Part shown: positions 32,550 to 42,404 of the stretch, piece after piece
Layout of the letters: every line of letters begins with the position of its first letter
How positions within the stretch are numbered: the first letter of the stretch is position 1
DNA from: Gautieria morchelliformis
Lineage: Eukaryota > Basidiomycota > Agaricomycetes > Gomphales > Gomphaceae
Reading direction: 5' to 3'
Assembly: GCA_015179125.1 (NCBI GenBank)
Contig: WHVA01000186.1
Span: 62,001-126,000 of the forward strand
DNA length: 64,000 nucleotides
Translations under genes and position numbers: made by a program
Notes under the pieces: model-generated
Seen by the model: only the letters and a program-made list of their open reading frames with translations
The model's database searches: none
What the model was told of the DNA's origin: nothing

Positions 32550-35500
32550 TCAGCCTTGCAATTAATACAGGACGGTGCTGTTCTCGCAACGACTTTGCTC
32601 CCAAATCTCTCGTTGGCCATGGGCAACAACACAATGGCAGCTACAAGCGCCTTCCAGGTGCGCTCTGGAAACTGTTGGCTCTTGCTTTGGTCAGCTGACC
32701 TGGTTGCTTCCAGCCCAACAACAGTCCGCAGGGTCTGCCCACACTCAATGAATTTGTAGGCGGCACAGACGTATTGCTTCAGATCGTGGGATTCAACGGG
32801 AGTACGGCGGTTCCTTCCCTGCTTCCTGTCTTTGAGAGTCTCAGTATCAGTGCCACGCTCCCTGCACTGAACTATACCCTTCTGCAAAGCGCCGCTCTCA
32901 AGAGTCCATGTTCATCCTATATGTGATTCTTCCCCGACTTACCCATGGATATCAATTCTTAACACTACTGGGAAGCAGAACAACATGGCTCATGTAAACG
33001 TCAACCTCACGAACCCCTTCAGAGCAGGATTGACCATCACGAGCATCAATTCAACGGTGACATCACATGGGCTCAGCCTAGGCACCATCCAGACCTCCAC
33101 CAACTTCCCTGCGAGCGGAAAATCAACGACTACGTCACCTATGCTCGACCTGAATATGAACCTCGACCCTCCAACTATCTTTACCCTTCTCCGCCGTTTA
33201 AATGTCCAGGCAGGCCAGAGGATGGATCAAATAGATGTGATCATTTCACTGGCAGGGATTCAGTATATTTCTAGCTCGGACGCTGATGGAATCAAGGTCT
33301 CGCAAAAGAGGCAGGGGAACAATGCCAACATATTCATGTGGGCTTCCATCAGTCCCTCATAGTTCTGTACTAATGCCACGTCGCGTAGGGGATTCAATCT
33401 CCCAAGCTTTGTTGACGCAGCATTCAAATAGCTACAGTCTGACATCATTTTGAGTTCTGTGGTGTCTATTAGTGAGCTTACTCTCAGCCTGTGGGTCAGT
33501 CAGCATCTGATGGTTGTCAGGTGACTATCCCACAACGCTGGACTTCACTCAGCTTGCCGTCCTGGTGGCCACTGATGACAGCCTTAACTTGCTGCTGCCC
33601 ATTCTGGCGCAACCTATTTTTCAAAAAATTATTACCGGCGCTGTCTTGGCGTGAGTTTCATATGACCTGCGCTCCGCTTTGTACTAAAACTGGCTCAGGA
33701 TCAATACCATCCTCATCAGCACCCTGCAGGAGACTGCTTTCGGTAAGTTTGTTTTCAAGCTCGAGACTTGCTTGTCCTGCTGGACCATGTGCGTGACAAT
33801 GCTTTACACCTATTGCGGGAAACTAACAGATTTGATTAGTCGATACCGAGATTGAATTTGGCGCGGGACTCACTATCTCCTGGCAGGGACAGCCGTTGGG
33901 TAGCATTGCGATGCCGAAGGTTCAAGTTATTGGTGTGTATATTCAGTATAGGTATATAACTAAATCATGTTCTGAACATCTTCAAGGTGACATTGGTGCC
34001 CAGCTCAATCTTTCTGCGTCATTCCACGTCGCAGATGTTGGCCGGCTCACGTCTTTCACCCAGGTATAATGGCTATTCATTTCAGGAAATGCACTAGTAC
34101 TCATCAATGCACAGGCCCTCTTGACACAAGAAGACTTTGTGTGGGACATCACAGGAGAGAATTTGTTCATTTCAGCCCTTGGTGAGTTCGCTTCCCATCT
34201 TACCACATCCCACTAATCTCTACTAGGTATCACCATACCGGGAATTACCTTACCCTCCAGACTATGGTTACCAATGTAAGTAGTAGCACACTCGATCTGA
34301 GAGAGTGCATTGATGTCCCTGTGTTCCTAGCCGTCTCAGGTGGGTGTGCAGCTGAGCTCTATCGGCTTCAACAACTTCGTGGGAGAAACGCTGTTAGGGC
34401 CTGCAGCATCTAGCAGTGGTTTTACTCTCGCCCCCCAATGTCTGTGTATACTGTTGCCTGGAGATCATCGCGTGCTAATATACATTCATAGTCCTAGCTA
34501 CTTTCAACCTACCTTTAGTGGGCCGTTTAATCCACCAGGATTCAGCTTCTGGATTGGCCACAGGTGTGTGATGCGCATCATTGTACAACAATATCTTCGA
34601 ACCAAAGGCACATTATTTAGTCTCACAGGTGTTCACCAGCTTCATCCATGGCAAATCAACTGTTGTCACCATCGTGGGGAATTCCACTGGTCCAAGTGAT
34701 GTACGTGCTTTGCCGTTGTTGTATTCCCAATGCTTATGTCGATTTGCGATTTGCGACTTACAGGTATCTTGGCTGAACAGTGCAATCAAGAGCTTACAAG
34801 TGTCCACAGTGTTGCCTTCTCAAGGACCCCTGGAGGCCATCAAGTCAATTACCCTTGAACACTTGAGCTAGACTTCACACCTGGAACTGCATTCAGCCCT
34901 TAAACGAGCTCCAACGCAGCAACCGCCGCCTTCCAGATTCTGTTTGCATTCCCTATCGATATTGTTGCGCTTGAGCAGAACATTACGGCGACCTCGCAAG
35001 GTCAATAATTTGCTGAGCTTGTTATTCCCAAGGGTCCCAGCCAGACAGACGTGAACACACGTGTTATCCACCTGACATTTAGTGATGTTCCTTTTGCAGT
35101 CTTCAGTGATAATTTGCAGTCTTTGAGCAATTTTTGACGCAAACCACCATATCTTCTTCGGAAACATTCGAATTATCGGGGGTGGCTAATACTGATGCAA
35201 GTACGGCCATTGGTACTCTATCGGTATGTCACCCCTTCATTATTCAGCCACACTGTTTGATGCTGATCTTGCTTAGCTCACCGCATCAATTTTGATGTCT
35301 CCACCACAATCGCTGGTCTACAAGGGCTGAACACTAAACCAGCTGTAGTATCAAACCTTGATGTGAACCATGGTTTCTCCAACTTCCCTCTTATCAAGGT
35401 CACAACAACACTCACAAATCCTAGGTCAGCATGTTGACATACCCCTCATTGCCTTTTGGGCTAAATAATCACCTGTTCCCTTAGCAATCTGACCATTTCC

Positions 35501-35755
35501 ATGGGAGATGTCGCTTTCACTTTGATGTTCGAGTATGTATGACTTCCATCCTTACCGTGCCATACTAGCTCAACTCCATAACAGAAAAGTCTGGTTGCTG
35601 AAGTGAATGGGCAAGTCAGCCACGTTTCCCGTTGAGACACCGCTGTTCATCACTGCCATTGGGACATTCAACTACATGAGGAGTGGTCAGCAGTAGATAC
35701 AAAATTGTGGGTCGAATGCATGAGTGCAAACATACCGCTGCAGCGTCAGTAAATT
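32550..35755 (+). pseudogene. Host DUF3712-type gene fragment, multi-exon
   Basis: A series of exons encodes a protein with repeated beta-rich units that I match to the Agaricomycete DUF3712 family, function unknown and often predicted membrane-anchored. Clear parts are NLTNPFRAGLTITSINSTVT (exon about 32976-33337), GFNLPSFVDAAF (from 33389), QVGVQLSSIGFNNFVG (34330s), SIKSLQ/VLPSQGPLEAIKSIT-type sequence (34764-34870), NTRVIHLTFSDVPFAVF (35050s) and PAVVSNLDVNHGF (35340s). Good introns include 33338-33388 (with CTAAT), one ending before 33890, and one ending at 34763. A TAG near 33430 and further stops or shifts near 33520, 34855 and 34900 mark it as dead. It starts mid-protein right beside FB1 and has no start codon. 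Confidence 0.8.
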
Positions 35756-35762
35756 TATTTAT

Positions 35763-36376
35763 TTATTTTTTTCTAATCTCAGCTCCGTTGAATTTGATGA
35801 TAATATCTTTGCGCGCTTGCACTACTTGAGGAGAGAATCCAGATGGATTTTGGAAGGTTGCCGAAGTCGTTTTGGAGCTTGTCAGCGGGTTGAAGTCTTC
35901 GCTTTGTTGGGTCAAATCAAGTTCCAGGTCTTCGATTGTGATCGAGTCTATAATATAGCGACATGTTGGCGATAAGCGGGAGTAGGTGCACGAAAATAGA
36001 TCTATTAGCTTACCTTGAATACTTGACCAGGTAAGGTAACATCCAAAGTCAGTGTCTTGAATTCTGTGCTCAGCCAAGACACCGTTTGACCCTGACCGCT
36101 AGGATCAACTGTATCGCCCAGGACCTTGAGTGTTTGGTTCTTTCCCGCTAGGAAGTTAGAGAGGAGGACACCGATGACATCGAGATCGTCGCCGCTCTTC
36201 AGAACAATGCGGCGATTAAGGTGTTCTGTAGTTGTTGCCCCAGCAGCGAGGAATAAATTGGTCCCACTCAGAGCTAAATCAGACGAGTTAGAAAGCAGGC
36301 TCGACAAAGGTAATTTCTGCGTCCAGAGGCCCTGTGCCAGTAAGTTCACCATGAAGGGACAAATTGAAGCCTTCAT
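35763..36376 (-). pseudogene. Inverted DUF3712 gene fragment
   Basis: On the minus strand, two exons encode ALSGTNLFLAAGATTTEHLN, then VLLSNFLAGKNQTLKVLGD and WLSTEFKTLTLDVTLPGQVF, and after a short intron IEDLELDLTQQSEDFNPLTS. These are DUF3712-family sequences that by order should follow the plus-strand exon ending at about 36945. The first about 65 bases repeat the end of that plus-strand exon and its intron border in reverse orientation. The block is therefore an inverted, partly duplicated piece of the same or a sister gene. Confidence 0.8.
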
Positions 36377-36434
36377 CAGAAATATTTCTATGAAGCGGGA
36401 TGAATAATTGCAATTGGCATCAAATGGAAACTGT

Positions 36435-36601
36435 GTCGGTCAGCGGACCATGCGCTGGTGGCTGGCGTTGACAGCGTACGGTCAGCGCACCATGCGCTGG
36501 TGGCTGGCGTTGACAGCGTACGGTCAGCGCACAGGGCGTTGGCGGCTGGCGCTATCAGCGTGCGGTCAGCGCACGGTGTACTGGCGGCTGGCACTGTCAG
36601 G
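36435..36601. repeat. Tandem repeat, 42-bp unit, about four copies
   Basis: Units of 42 bp contain GGTCAGCGCA, TGCGCTGGTGGCTGG and TTGACAGCGTAC words, related to the foldback arrays but with a different unit. The array lies exactly between the inverted and the plus-strand DUF3712 blocks. Confidence 0.85.
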
Positions 36602-36604
36602 AGA

Positions 36605-36945
36605 GATTGTCAAAGGTGGTCACATTCAAGGCTTTCAACGGCTTGCCTGGGGTCACTATCAGCAATTTCAAGTTGCCCAGTGATGACCCTGCTGGTGGCA
36701 TCACCAACTCAACAGATAGTATGGTTCCTTCGCCCGTGTAAGTGACTCGCTAAATTTTTATTTGTTCTACTCAATGCCAATTTATTATGCCAGGCAACTA
36801 GGTATCCAGCTTGGCACCGTCTTGTTCAATTCATTCTGCAACAACGTACTAGTGGGTCGTAAGTATGACTTATGCCACATTTTTGCTTTCTAACTTGTCT
36901 GATTTAGCTCTGAGTGGGACCAATTTATTCCTCGCTGCTGGAGTA
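36605..36945 (+). pseudogene. DUF3712 gene fragment cut by FB2
   Basis: Three short exons encode KAFNGLPGVTISNFKLPSDD, a stretch to IQLGTVLFNSF, and LSGTNLFLAAG, all typical of the DUF3712 family. Two GT-AG introns fit (about 36738-36793 and 36859-36908), both with AT-rich interiors. The last exon runs straight into the FB2 terminal repeats at about 36945, where its protein continuation is instead found inverted at 36252. Confidence 0.75.
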
Positions 36946-37990
36946 CCAGCGCAAGCGTGCGCTGACAGCGCCGAGTACCAGCGCACACCTGCCCTGACAG
37001 CGCCGGGAGCAGCGCAAGTGGAGTCTGGACCAAGTCACGTGACCTCACTGGCTCATAAATCATGATTTTCTACCCATTTTACACATGGAATGTAAATGTT
37101 TTTGCCTAGTATGATGGATGGGAGCATAAAAATTATCCTAGGGAGATTTTGTGGGACTAAATACCATTCCGGACACGTTATTTTCACATTTTGAGCTGCC
37201 GATCGCATGGTAACTCCGCAGGATGGCTCACCCTTTCCCAGGGAAGTCATGTGATACGTCTGCAACCACCCATCCTTTGTCATCGCTTCCCAGGCTGAGT
37301 TGCGGTGAAAGCTGAATAGAAGTCCGAAAAAACTCACCCTGGGAAATACTTACACAACATGGGTGGTTGTGGATGCATCACATGACTTCCCTGGGAAAGG
37401 GTGACTCATCCTGCCTACGTAGTTACCATGCGATTGGCGGCTCGAAATGTGAAAATAACGTGTCCAGAATCTTATTTAGTACCACAAAATCTCCCTAGGA
37501 TAATTTTTATGCTCCCATCCATCATACTAGGCAAAAACATTTACATTCCATGTGTGGAACGGGTAGAAAATCATGATTTATGAGCCAGTGAGGTCACGTG
37601 ACTTGGGCCAGACTCCACTTGCAAGAGCGTTGTTGCAGTGAAATCGCACGTGCGCGATTTTGCACGCGCGCATAACACATTCTGGCAAATTCCACGCTTT
37701 TGCACAGGCCGGCCCCAGTTGCCTTGTTTGAGACTTGAGTGCGCGCGCGTGGTATATTACTTTTTGTACAAGGTGACCACCATACAAGCCTGCGCTGACA
37801 GCGCCGGGTACCAGCGCACGCCTGCGCTGACAGTGCCGGTACCAGCGCAAGCCTGCACTGACAGCGACGTGCACCAGCGCACGCTGGCAGCGCCGATACC
37901 AGCGCAGGTGTGCGCTGACTGCGACGTGCACCAGCGCACGCCTGCGCTGACAGCGCCGAGTACCAGCGCACGCCTGCGCTGCCAGTGATG
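36945..37990. mobile_element. Large foldback element FB2
   Basis: The arms (about 37020-37301 and 37330-37620) are reverse complements around a loop of about 28 nt. They share with FB1 the words TAGTATGATGGATGGG, GATCGCATGG or CGATCG, AAAGGGTGACTCATCC, CACAACATGGGTGGTTG and GTCACGTGAC. The loop matches the FB1 loop in reverse complement, so FB2 lies in the opposite orientation. Repeat arrays of about 32-bp units cap both sides: short at 36945-37010, long at 37783-37990. No protein is encoded. Confidence 0.85.
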
Positions 37991-37995
37991 TGCAC

Positions 37996-38714
37996 ATGGA
38001 CTCCAGCTCCAGCTCAAGTTCGCCCACGCAGCCTCAAAAAGGCCACGCCATGACACGGCCCCAGACCCGGTGGCCGGGCCCTCATCATCTCGCGCGACGG
38101 CACCCTTGCCAGTGCGTGCAGCATCAGGGCTCGCGTCCCGATTATCAGCTCCCACCCCGATGACGACAATGACAGAGGGGCGGAGCGCGCCATGCGACGC
38201 AGCGTACGCCGTCCCAGAAGGATGGGAGTCTGCCTCCTCCATCTGGAAGGTGTAGGACCCGGACAGAGCTCAGCGTCTGGCTGAGCAGCCAAAAAAGAAG
38301 CACAAGAAATTGTGTGGCACCCCCAACACCGTCAATGGTCTGGCCATTGCAAGGGAAATCATGATCAGCGCATACCTGGCAGCGTCACCGTCGCACACAA
38401 TCAGTGACCATGCCCTACAATGGCAGGTAGCATTGGTCGAAGCCCAGTACATCGGGCCTCAGGTGGACCTGCCGCCACTGGCGGGGACAGTTCACCCTCC
38501 CTACCCGGGGGAGGGAGTGATCATACCACTCGGAGACCTGCCAGCCTCCGAGACGGGCCTCCTACCCCAACTGGTAGGAAAGGTGCAATGGTGTCGTACT
38601 CAATGGTATGACATCTGCCCGCTCAATGACCCACGCTTCGTTGAGCTCCTAGCACGTGCAAAAGACACGCCACAACTTGCACGCATGCGCGAGATGGGAA
38701 TCCATGGGTCCTGA
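37996..38714 (+). CDS. Unknown ORF next to FB2, interrupted
   Basis: An ATG at 37996 opens MDSSSSSSSPTQPQ, directly beside the FB2 repeat array. After a likely one-base shift in an A-run near 38036, the reading continues as KRPRHDTAPDPVAGPSSSRA, then a TAG after SSIWKV (near 38253), then KKKHKKLCGTP (basic, nuclear-signal-like), GLAIAREIMISAYLAA and a well-open tail to 38714 ending with MREMGIHGS. GC content is higher than the surroundings. I recognise no family. It may be a captured host gene, part of an unknown transposon, or the protein of the foldback system. The frame shift and stop suggest that it is dead. Confidence 0.45.
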
Positions 38715-38739
38715 GGACCAGCAGTCGATGGTGCAGCTG

Positions 38740-39562
38740 ACTCGACCAGGTGCTGCCTAAAACGGACACCCTTGTTTCAGTCACACTACGCACACCTTAT
38801 GTATCATGACTACCTGCAGGTGCGTTCTCATCGCTTTCTTTTCCAGATTGTATTGTGAGATCAGGGCTTCAGTGAGGGCATTCCTCCCTGGGATGTCTGT
38901 TGCTCGCATGTCCGGCTTCAACAGTGTAAGAATTTCACGAAATTCATCATGCTCAACGATTGAGATAGGCTACACAATCGTTCGTATTCATATACCCATT
39001 GTAATAGTGCTAATAATGTTGACTTACCAGGTCACAGGCGGCAACCAGCTTAATCATGGCCACTCCAAGTCATTCAGAAGAGAATGCGACCTTAGGTATG
39101 ATCTTCTCGAGATGTGCATCAAGCAACCCTTGGTTTTTCTTGTGAGTCACTTTCATGTTTTTTCAAATGCTTCACTAGGGCTGTGTTCCCAGTCTTGGCC
39201 ACGTACTCGCTCACTTGGTAAGCTGCCTTGCGTTCTTTAATCTTTCTGATAGCATGGTGAGTTCCCTTCAAATGGAACACGATAACATGAGATGACCCAC
39301 TCGCAGACCTTGCAATACCTGATGTCACCCTGGTCGCTTGGAACCAGCTCGGTGTAGAACAACTTAATCGGTGCAGTGTCCCTTCCCTTTCTTCTTTTCC
39401 TCTCAACAAGAATAACCTCAGGGTCGTCACTCTCTCCCTCATTGCTGCCATCCCCCTTATTGGGCTCTGTGGGTTTCCCTGGAATACCTGGCCACCCTGC
39501 TTTCGACTTCCCATTTGACCCATTGGTCCTACGACACTTGTGGCTTTCTGGCACTCATCCAT
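38740..39562 (-). pseudogene. hAT transposase, N-terminal BED zinc-finger region
   Basis: The minus strand encodes IKLFYTELVPSDQGDIRYCK with the first zinc pair CKVC, an intron at about 39303-39247, then ALVKHLKKHE supplying the HxxxH pair: a BED-type zinc finger, the DNA-binding start of hAT transposases. Further on, IVEHDEFREILTLLKPDMRA and ALISQYN match the conserved region before the catalytic core, and SCTIDCWSS near 38735 resembles the first catalytic block. After this the unknown ORF and FB2 take over. Stops lie between these pieces near 39115 and 38960. The C-terminal part is found 8 kb away at 30166-30850. Confidence 0.8.
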
Positions 39563-40648
39563 GTGAGTGCTGTTAGCAACTTGGGGTTATGGCAGGGAAG
39601 GTTCGGTAGAGTTCTTAGAATGCTAGAATCAAATTCACTCTCTCAGTGAATTTATTGTCACTGTTATATTAATACAATACCTAGAATCAAATTCACTACA
39701 TGATTTTCAGTCAATATGCTATGAAAATACAAAGAATACTACTCGCCTCTCTCAGTGAATTTATTGTCACTGAGAGAGGAGTACTATCCTGTCTCAGAAG
39801 GCATATACGTGCACCCGGCCCTTTAGCGCTCAAGAGCTCGCGCATCGAAGTCATTTCAAGCTCCGCTGGGTGCAGCCGCTTGTGAAAATAGAGATAACAA
39901 AATGAAATGGAGAGGTAGGGAGTGACTGGAAAATTTCGAAAATAATCAGAGAAATGAGTGCATGGTACAAGAACAATGTGAGAAGATATTGAAACACCAC
40001 ACAATAAATCGAACATATTATGCTTGATTTTGGTGCAGGAGCATAAATGCACCCAACAAGTGCTCCCACAGTCAAATGGGTGCAATATCAATGACACACT
40101 TTTCTTTACAGCCTCAGCCTCCTCCCCTGAAAGAAGCTCAACATCTAGGAGAAACTTTAGCCACCAAGAAATCTTTAGTGATGAAGGACACTGTAAGTAC
40201 CTGTCTCCTTTTCTTCGTCAGATATGACAATAGGGCCTCGGGGCCGCTTCTGTTTCTGTTCTTTCTTCGCACCCAGAGTCTCTTCCGGCTGCGAAGAATG
40301 AACAGATATGGGGTCACTTGGGCTAGGAGACTGATTCATAGAGCCAATGGGAGGTTATTTGTAAAAAAGCACGGTTAGCAAGTTGAGCAACTGTACAGCA
40401 GTTCGGCGGCCTCTCCAGCCCACTGAGGCTAGCACGGCTGTGACCGAAGTATGTAGTGTAGTAGCTATCTCAATCCATCTCTGCCTCATATGAACAAAAT
40501 ATCAAAATATGAGCCGGTTATGAACTGGATCAGAGTCGGTCTGAACCAGTCCACATTTGTCCAAATTCCAGAGTTCCTGCTCAGTCCGTGGAACCGGTCC
40601 CAATGCTGAGCTGAACCAGAACTGAACCTGAACGGACCGATCCAAACA
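39563..40648. other. hAT 5' non-coding region
   Basis: No coding signal is recognised. At 39628-39790 the words CTAGAATCAAATTCACT and CTCTCAGTGAATTTATTGTC each occur twice, the second with an inverted CTGAGAGAG partner, suggesting a small local duplication. Subterminal AACCGGT-type words appear near 40580. Confidence 0.5.
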
Positions 40649-40666
40649 GAACTGTAAACAACACTA
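40649..40666 (-). repeat. Right terminal inverted repeat of hAT
   Basis: GAACTGTAAACAACACTA; perfect complement of 30061-30078, followed by the target duplication GACATCGC at 40667-40674. Confidence 0.9.
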
Positions 40667-40674
40667 GACATCGC

Positions 40675-41091
40675 CTGTCCACAAACCTGCCGTTTTCCTG
40701 GGAGTGAAAGCTGATGGTGTGGCAAATTTGCGGCATCTGCTTGTGCAAATTTTGAGAGCTGATGGTGAACCTTGGTCATGCGCAGCAATGATAAATATTT
40801 TTAGTACTCCTTTTCCTTGCTGCTAAAAAAAAAAAATGTAAAACCATTTTTCCCATCCCAATTCCACACTAAAAAAAGCTACTATGTACAAGTTATACAC
40901 CAAAGGCAGATCTGCCCACTACTACCAGTCCAAGTGCGCTCCTTAATAATAATCTCCACAGCTAGCTTAGAGCAGTAGCAACAGCTAAGAGACCGAACAG
41001 CGCAGATCAGGTTGCCTGAGCCATATCAAGCCACAGAGCAAACTCAGGAAGACCAGGCAGCAGCGTCAGCAAGCCCAGTGTCAGAGTTAGA
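40675..41091. other. Unassigned sequence, no gene seen
   Basis: Includes a run of A near 40825 and AT-rich stretches. No motif recognised. Confidence 0.4.
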
Positions 41092-41830
41092 TCAGCAGAT
41101 CAGAGTCAGAGTGCAGCAGGGACCAGCTTGAAAACCGCAGGCATCATGCAGAGAGGCCCGCATTGGCGGATGGATGGGCCATGGATGAAAGGGAAGGACA
41201 AGAGAAGACACAACTTTTGCCTCGGGCTCGGGCATCAAAATGGTTCCAAACCATTCTTTGTCAGCTAAGTATGTTTGGATTGTTTGGCAACATTGACTAA
41301 GCAGCACTTGCGGGCAGTTTGCAAGTGCGGTTGTGTTTTTCTCCAGCTGGCGTATGCGGAGGGTGGCAGACGGCTCCACATCAGAGGCTACTGATGCCAA
41401 GGAGGGACTTGAGAGAGTACCTGCACATGTAATTCTTATGTAGATCACCGCAATATATTGTTTTAAGAGCACGTCACCTTACCATTGTAAAGCCAGTGCG
41501 AGTCCTCGTCCACTGACTCATGCTTGCGTTTCAGGGGATGCCATGGTGTTGGGGTCCCAGAGCTGATGGGGGACTGTGGCAACTTCGGCGTACTTGGTTC
41601 AATATTGACCTCAAGCTGTGGGGAATTTCGCGTTATGGTCTTGACAGGCGACTGAGGTGGTACTGGACTTTGTGTAAGCCGCTGTATGCAGTCATCATGG
41701 CGACAAGCTCACCTGGCCCATAGTCCAGGACACATTGGGAATCTGAAGTCTGTGAGTCGAGAGGTGCGCTGGGGTCAAACAAACTGGAGAACCCATTGAG
41801 CAAGTTCAGACCTGAGACCTGAGACAGCAA
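41092..41830 (-). CDS. Hypothetical spliced gene, unknown function
   Basis: Three exon-like stretches on the minus strand have good splice borders: 41830-41713 (MLSQVSGLNLLNGFSSLFDP), 41615-41483 (TPTPWHPLKRKHESVDEDSH) and 41420-41092 (SASDVEPSATLRIRQLEKN-like, possibly coiled). The introns are about 97 and 62 nt. The middle piece is Ser/Pro-rich with a basic KRKH, as in nuclear proteins. The first intron does not keep frame with the borders I chose, so the model is uncertain or the gene broken. No family is recognised, and nothing extends it upstream of 41830. Confidence 0.35.
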
Positions 41831-41977
41831 CCTTACCGCGAAGTGAGTCGAAGGTGCGCCGCTGCAACACTGCGGTTCAAGTGGTGTCGCGTCATCCCGG
41901 GTTGAGGCATGAGGGACGGGGACAAGGGGTCGACGCCATCAGACCACCACTGCGTTGCCGCGTTGTTTGGGGCAAGG

Positions 41978-42097
41978 GTTACTAAGCACGGTCTGCAATT
42001 TGCGTGCGAGCAGGGCGGTGTTTTTGCACGAGCGACAGTTACTAAGCACGGGCTGCCATTTGCATGTGAGCGCGGCAGTGTTTTTGCACCAGCGACA
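41978..42097 (+). repeat. Tandem repeat, 60-bp unit, two copies
   Basis: Copies at 41978-42037 and 42038-42097 begin GTTACTAAGCACGG and end CAGCGACA-like, about 85 percent alike. The period keeps the reading frame, giving a 20-residue repeat in the open frame 41909-42145 (VTKHGLQFACEQG / VTKHGLPFACERG), which has no known family. Confidence 0.85.
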
Positions 42098-42404
42098 CAC
42101 GGGGAATCACGCGGGCTGTCGGCTTTGATTGCAGATGCAAGCTGACCAAACTCTTAGCGTGAGGGCCAAAACTGCCCGTTTGGTAAGAGCAACTCTTACT
42201 TTGAGTGCAATCTACTGCGTAACAGAAGGGCAAGCTGCGGGATCGTGCGATCTGTGAACCCCAAGCTCTGGGTGTGTAGTAATATAGGATTACTGGCCTT
42301 GGTCAAGCTTGACTGAGGCCCTATATATACTCGCTCCACAGTCCCTAATCCCTCAGTGAACTGACCGTTCACTGAGGTACGTGTCCCCGTCCCATTATGC
42401 CTTA
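42098..42404. other. Stretch with TATA-like word and perfect hairpin
   Basis: A CTATATATA word at 42321 is followed by a perfect inverted repeat, CCTCAGTGAAC (42351-42361) and GTTCACTGAGG (42367-42377), separated by five bases. Gypsy similarity starts just downstream at about 42405. The stretch could be part of an LTR or leader of that element, or of an older insertion. Confidence 0.4.

Larger units (their letters stand above)
30061..40666 (-). mobile_element. hAT DNA transposon, expanded to 10.6 kb by nested insertions
   Basis: The ends are an 18-bp perfect inverted repeat: TAGTGTTGTTTACAGTTC at 30061-30078 and its complement at 40649-40666. Subterminal AACCGGTTCA-like words occur on both sides. 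An 8-bp duplication with one mismatch flanks the whole. Transposase parts on the minus strand bracket the interior: the BED zinc finger at about 39330-39150 and the dimerisation domain at about 30450-30370. The RNase H-like catalytic middle was not found, so it cannot encode a full transposase. The interior holds a MITE, two foldback elements, host-gene exons and an unknown ORF. Two unrelated hAT ends meeting by chance is unlikely given the matching duplications. Confidence 0.85.
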
